Of a stretch of DNA of 64,000 nt, positions 62,362 through 64,000 are shown piece by piece. The DNA is from CAWCDJ01 sp963836015 (GTDB lineage: Bacteria; Acidobacteriota; Terriglobia; Bryobacterales; Bryobacteraceae): contig CAWIIF010000006.1 in assembly GCA_963836015.1 (NCBI GenBank), positions 62,001 through 126,000 of the forward strand. Direction: 5' to 3'. Every line of letters begins with the position of its first letter. Position 1 is the first letter of the stretch. The translations under genes were made by a program, and so were the position numbers. The notes under the pieces were generated by a model that made no database searches, was not told where the DNA came from, and was given only the letters and a program-made list of their open reading frames with translations.

Positions 62362-63711
62362 ATGTCTTTCGAGATGGAATGGAGCCCCGATTCGTGGCGC
62401 GCCCGTACAGCCCTGCAGCAGCCGGAGTACCCGGATCCGGCGGCGCTCGAAACCGTACTGGCTGAGTTGCGGCAACTGCCGCCGCTGGTCACCAGTTGGG
62501 AGATCGTCCGGCTGCAGGAACAACTGGCGGAGGCCGCCCGCGGCGAGCGCTTCGTACTGCAGGGCGGCGATTGCGCCGAGCGCCTGATGGATTGCCGCCC
62601 TGCCCGCATCACCAATGCCCTCAAGGTTCTACTGCAAATGAGCCTGGTGCTGGTGGTGGGTGCCCGGCGGCCCGTGACGCGAATCGGGCGCTTCGCCGGG
62701 CAATACGCCAAGCCCCGCTCCGCCAACGAGGAAACGCGCAACGGCCTGAGCCTGCCCTCCTACCGCGGCGACATTATCAACCGGCCGGAGTTCTCGGTCG
62801 AGGCGCGCACCCCCGATCCCCAACTTCTGCTCCGCGGCTATGAGCGCGCCGCCCTCAAGCTCAATTTCATCCGCGCGCTGGTCAAGGGCGGGTTCGCCGA
62901 CCTCCACCACCCCGAGTACTTCGACCTCGACTGGGTGGCGCACTCCCCCCTGGCCGACGAGTACCACCGCATGGCGCAGACGATATCCGACGCCTTGGGC
63001 TTCATGGAGAATGTGCTGGGAGTGCGGGCGGGCGATAGCGATCGCATCGACTTCTTCACCGCCCACGAAGCGCTGCACCTGGCGTATGAATCCGCGCAGA
63101 CCCGCCAAGTCCCGCGGCGGCCCGGGTTCTTCAACCTGACGACCCATTTCCCATGGGTAGGGTTGCGCACCAACGACCCCTCGGGTGCGCACATCGAATA
63201 CCTGCGCGGCATCGAGAACCCGATTGGCATCAAGGTGGGCTGCGCAACCACACCGGAGCAGGTGGCGGGCTGGATCGACCGGCTCGATCCGCGGCGCGAG
63301 CCGGGGCGCCTGACCCTGATTCACCGCTTCGGCGCCACCCGCATCGCCGAGGGCCTGCCGCCGCTGATCGAAGCCGTCCGCGCGGAAGGCGGGCACGTGC
63401 TCTGGGTGTGCGATCCGATGCACGGCAACACCCGGACCACCTCCACGGGCATAAAGACGCGCTCGTTCGACGACATCCGCTCGGAAGTCGAGCAGGCCTT
63501 CGATATTCACGCCGCCATGCGCGGAAAGCTCGGCGGCGTGCACGTGGAGCTGACCGGTGAGAATGTCACCGAGTGCATCGGCGGCGCGCGCGGTACGAAC
63601 GAGGCGGATCTGGCGAAAGCGTACGAATCGGAAGTCGATCCCCGCCTCAATTACGAGCAGGCCCTCGAGCTGGCATTCCTGATTGCGCACAAGATGAAGA
63701 ACGGCCGCTAG
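62362..63711 (+). CDS. Class II 3-deoxy-7-phosphoheptulonate (DAHP) synthase
   Basis: The product is 449 residues. It condenses phosphoenolpyruvate and erythrose-4-phosphate, the first step of the shikimate pathway. Class II hallmarks are MEWSPDSWRARTALQQPEYPD at the start, FVLQGGDCAERLMDC (active-site Cys), RIGRFAGQYAKPRSANEET, PSYRGDIIN, EALHLAYESAQTR and MHGNTRTTSTGIKTRSFDDI, then GGVHVELTGENVTECIGGA. Class II enzymes occur in many actinobacteria, plants and some proteobacteria and Acidobacteria. No other aromatic genes are adjacent. A short gap (62297-62361) with a hairpin separates it from the receptor. Confidence 0.94.
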   Translation: MSFEMEWSPDSWRARTALQQPEYPDPAALETVLAELRQLPPLVTSWEIVRLQEQLAEAARGERFVLQGGDCAERLMDCRPARITNALKVLLQMSLVLVVGARRPVTRIGRFAGQYAKPRSANEETRNGLSLPSYRGDIINRPEFSVEARTPDPQLLLRGYERAALKLNFIRALVKGGFADLHHPEYFDLDWVAHSPLADEYHRMAQTISDALGFMENVLGVRAGDSDRIDFFTAHEALHLAYESAQTRQVPRRPGFFNLTTHFPWVGLRTNDPSGAHIEYLRGIENPIGIKVGCATTPEQVAGWIDRLDPRREPGRLTLIHRFGATRIAEGLPPLIEAVRAEGGHVLWVCDPMHGNTRTTSTGIKTRSFDDIRSEVEQAFDIHAAMRGKLGGVHVELTGENVTECIGGARGTNEADLAKAYESEVDPRLNYEQALELAFLIAHKMKNGR

Positions 63712-63750
63712 AGGCCCCCTCCCTCACTTTTTTGCTAGCCTAGACTACTT

Positions 63751-64000
63751 ATGAAGCTCGCTGCCGCTCTCCTGCTGCCGCTTTTTGCAGCCTGGGCCCA
63801 GGTCCCCACTCCCGAATCCGTGCTGGGCCACAAGCCCGGCGACGATTTCTTCCTCGCCGGCTACACCGAATCCCTCGGCTATTTCCAGAAGCTCGCGCAA
63901 TCCACCGACAAGCTCAAGCTCGTGCAGGTCGGCAAGACCACGCGCGGGCTCGACTGGTACATCGCCATCATCTCCTCGCCCCAGAACCTGGCCAAACTCG
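63751..64000 (+). CDS. M14 family zinc carboxypeptidase, N-terminal part (cut by window end)
   Basis: The first 83 codons lie inside the window; the gene continues beyond 64000. It has a signal peptide (MKLAAALLLPLFAAWAQ). The following PTPESVLGHKPGDDFFLAGYTESLGYFQKLAQSTDKLKLVQVGKTTRGLDWYIAIISSPQN is the standard N-terminal stretch of the M14 metallocarboxypeptidases found in acidobacteria. The HxxE zinc motif has not yet been reached, so catalytic integrity cannot be judged. Confidence 0.85.
   Translation, partial: MKLAAALLLPLFAAWAQVPTPESVLGHKPGDDFFLAGYTESLGYFQKLAQSTDKLKLVQVGKTTRGLDWYIAIISSPQNLAKL

Overview
The window is high-G+C, densely coded chromosomal DNA, most probably from an acidobacterium of the Bryobacterales / Candidatus Solibacter type. 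This assignment is inferred from several markers: a 1149-residue TonB-dependent receptor with an N-terminal carboxypeptidase-regulatory domain; a secreted protein with repeated Cys/Trp-rich beta modules and an 'AASYS..AVSPGEIV' C-terminal module; paired DinB and VOC proteins; an isoquinoline-oxidoreductase-like molybdoenzyme; and a small 'TLIRWMLSLTPRERLQFL' protein. No rRNA, tRNA, CRISPR array or intact mobile element was seen, and no gene-free stretch exceeds about 300 bases.

Layout. Positions 1-5300 (minus strand) carry a two-domain VOC protein, two tandem RND-type membrane-fusion proteins, rnhA and a dus gene. Positions 5.4-12.1 kb hold a Pro-rich/Gly-zipper protein, a molybdenum hydroxylase pair, a YXWGXW-type lipoprotein, an M20 peptidase and fumC. 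Positions 12.1-18.4 kb hold a DapA-family lyase, a thioredoxin-domain YyaL-type protein, tpx, a MurJ-family flippase, a DinB protein, an orphan small ORF and a GNAT acetyltransferase. Positions 18.4-26.3 kb form an amino-acid region: a class I/II aminotransferase, diverging from a tightly overlapping run of ornithine cyclodeaminase, a second aminotransferase, an APC permease, an MFS transporter and a GT-C-like membrane protein. Positions 26.4-32.0 kb hold a CheY-like regulator, pxpBCA (5-oxoprolinase, with pxpC frameshifted), the secreted beta-module protein and gdhA.

Positions 33.1-35.1 kb are a compact bacterial microcompartment (BMC) cluster: a class II aldolase, one hexameric BMC-H shell protein and three pentameric BMC-P (EutN/CcmL) proteins. 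No aldehyde dehydrogenase, PduL or kinase is present locally. Positions 35.7-44.5 kb are a flagellar island: fliW, csrA, an exceptionally long 1409-residue flagellin, fliD, a small fliT/S-position protein, and the divergent flbD-motA-motB operon. Candidate FliA (sigma-28) promoters are readable in front of fliW and flbD.

Positions 44.5-50.5 kb hold VOC and DinB proteins, sdhCAB, and a damaged panB/coaX junction in which the 3' half of panB and the 5' end of coaX are both missing. Positions 50.5-58.6 kb hold a PilZ protein, an RlpA/SPOR lipoprotein, a PspF-like sigma-54 activator without a sensor domain, a glycosyltransferase, a methylmalonyl-CoA-mutase-type catalytic subunit, a membrane histidine kinase and an IS630-type HTH remnant. 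The right end holds the TonB receptor, class II DAHP synthase and the start of an M14 carboxypeptidase.

The points most worth a second look are the minimal BMC locus with a possible encapsulation helix on its aldolase, the giant repeat-bearing flagellin with its FliW-CsrA context and FliA promoters, and the panB/coaX deletion junction. Two single-base frameshifts (pxpC and the 3' end of the beta-module protein) may be true lesions or sequence errors.
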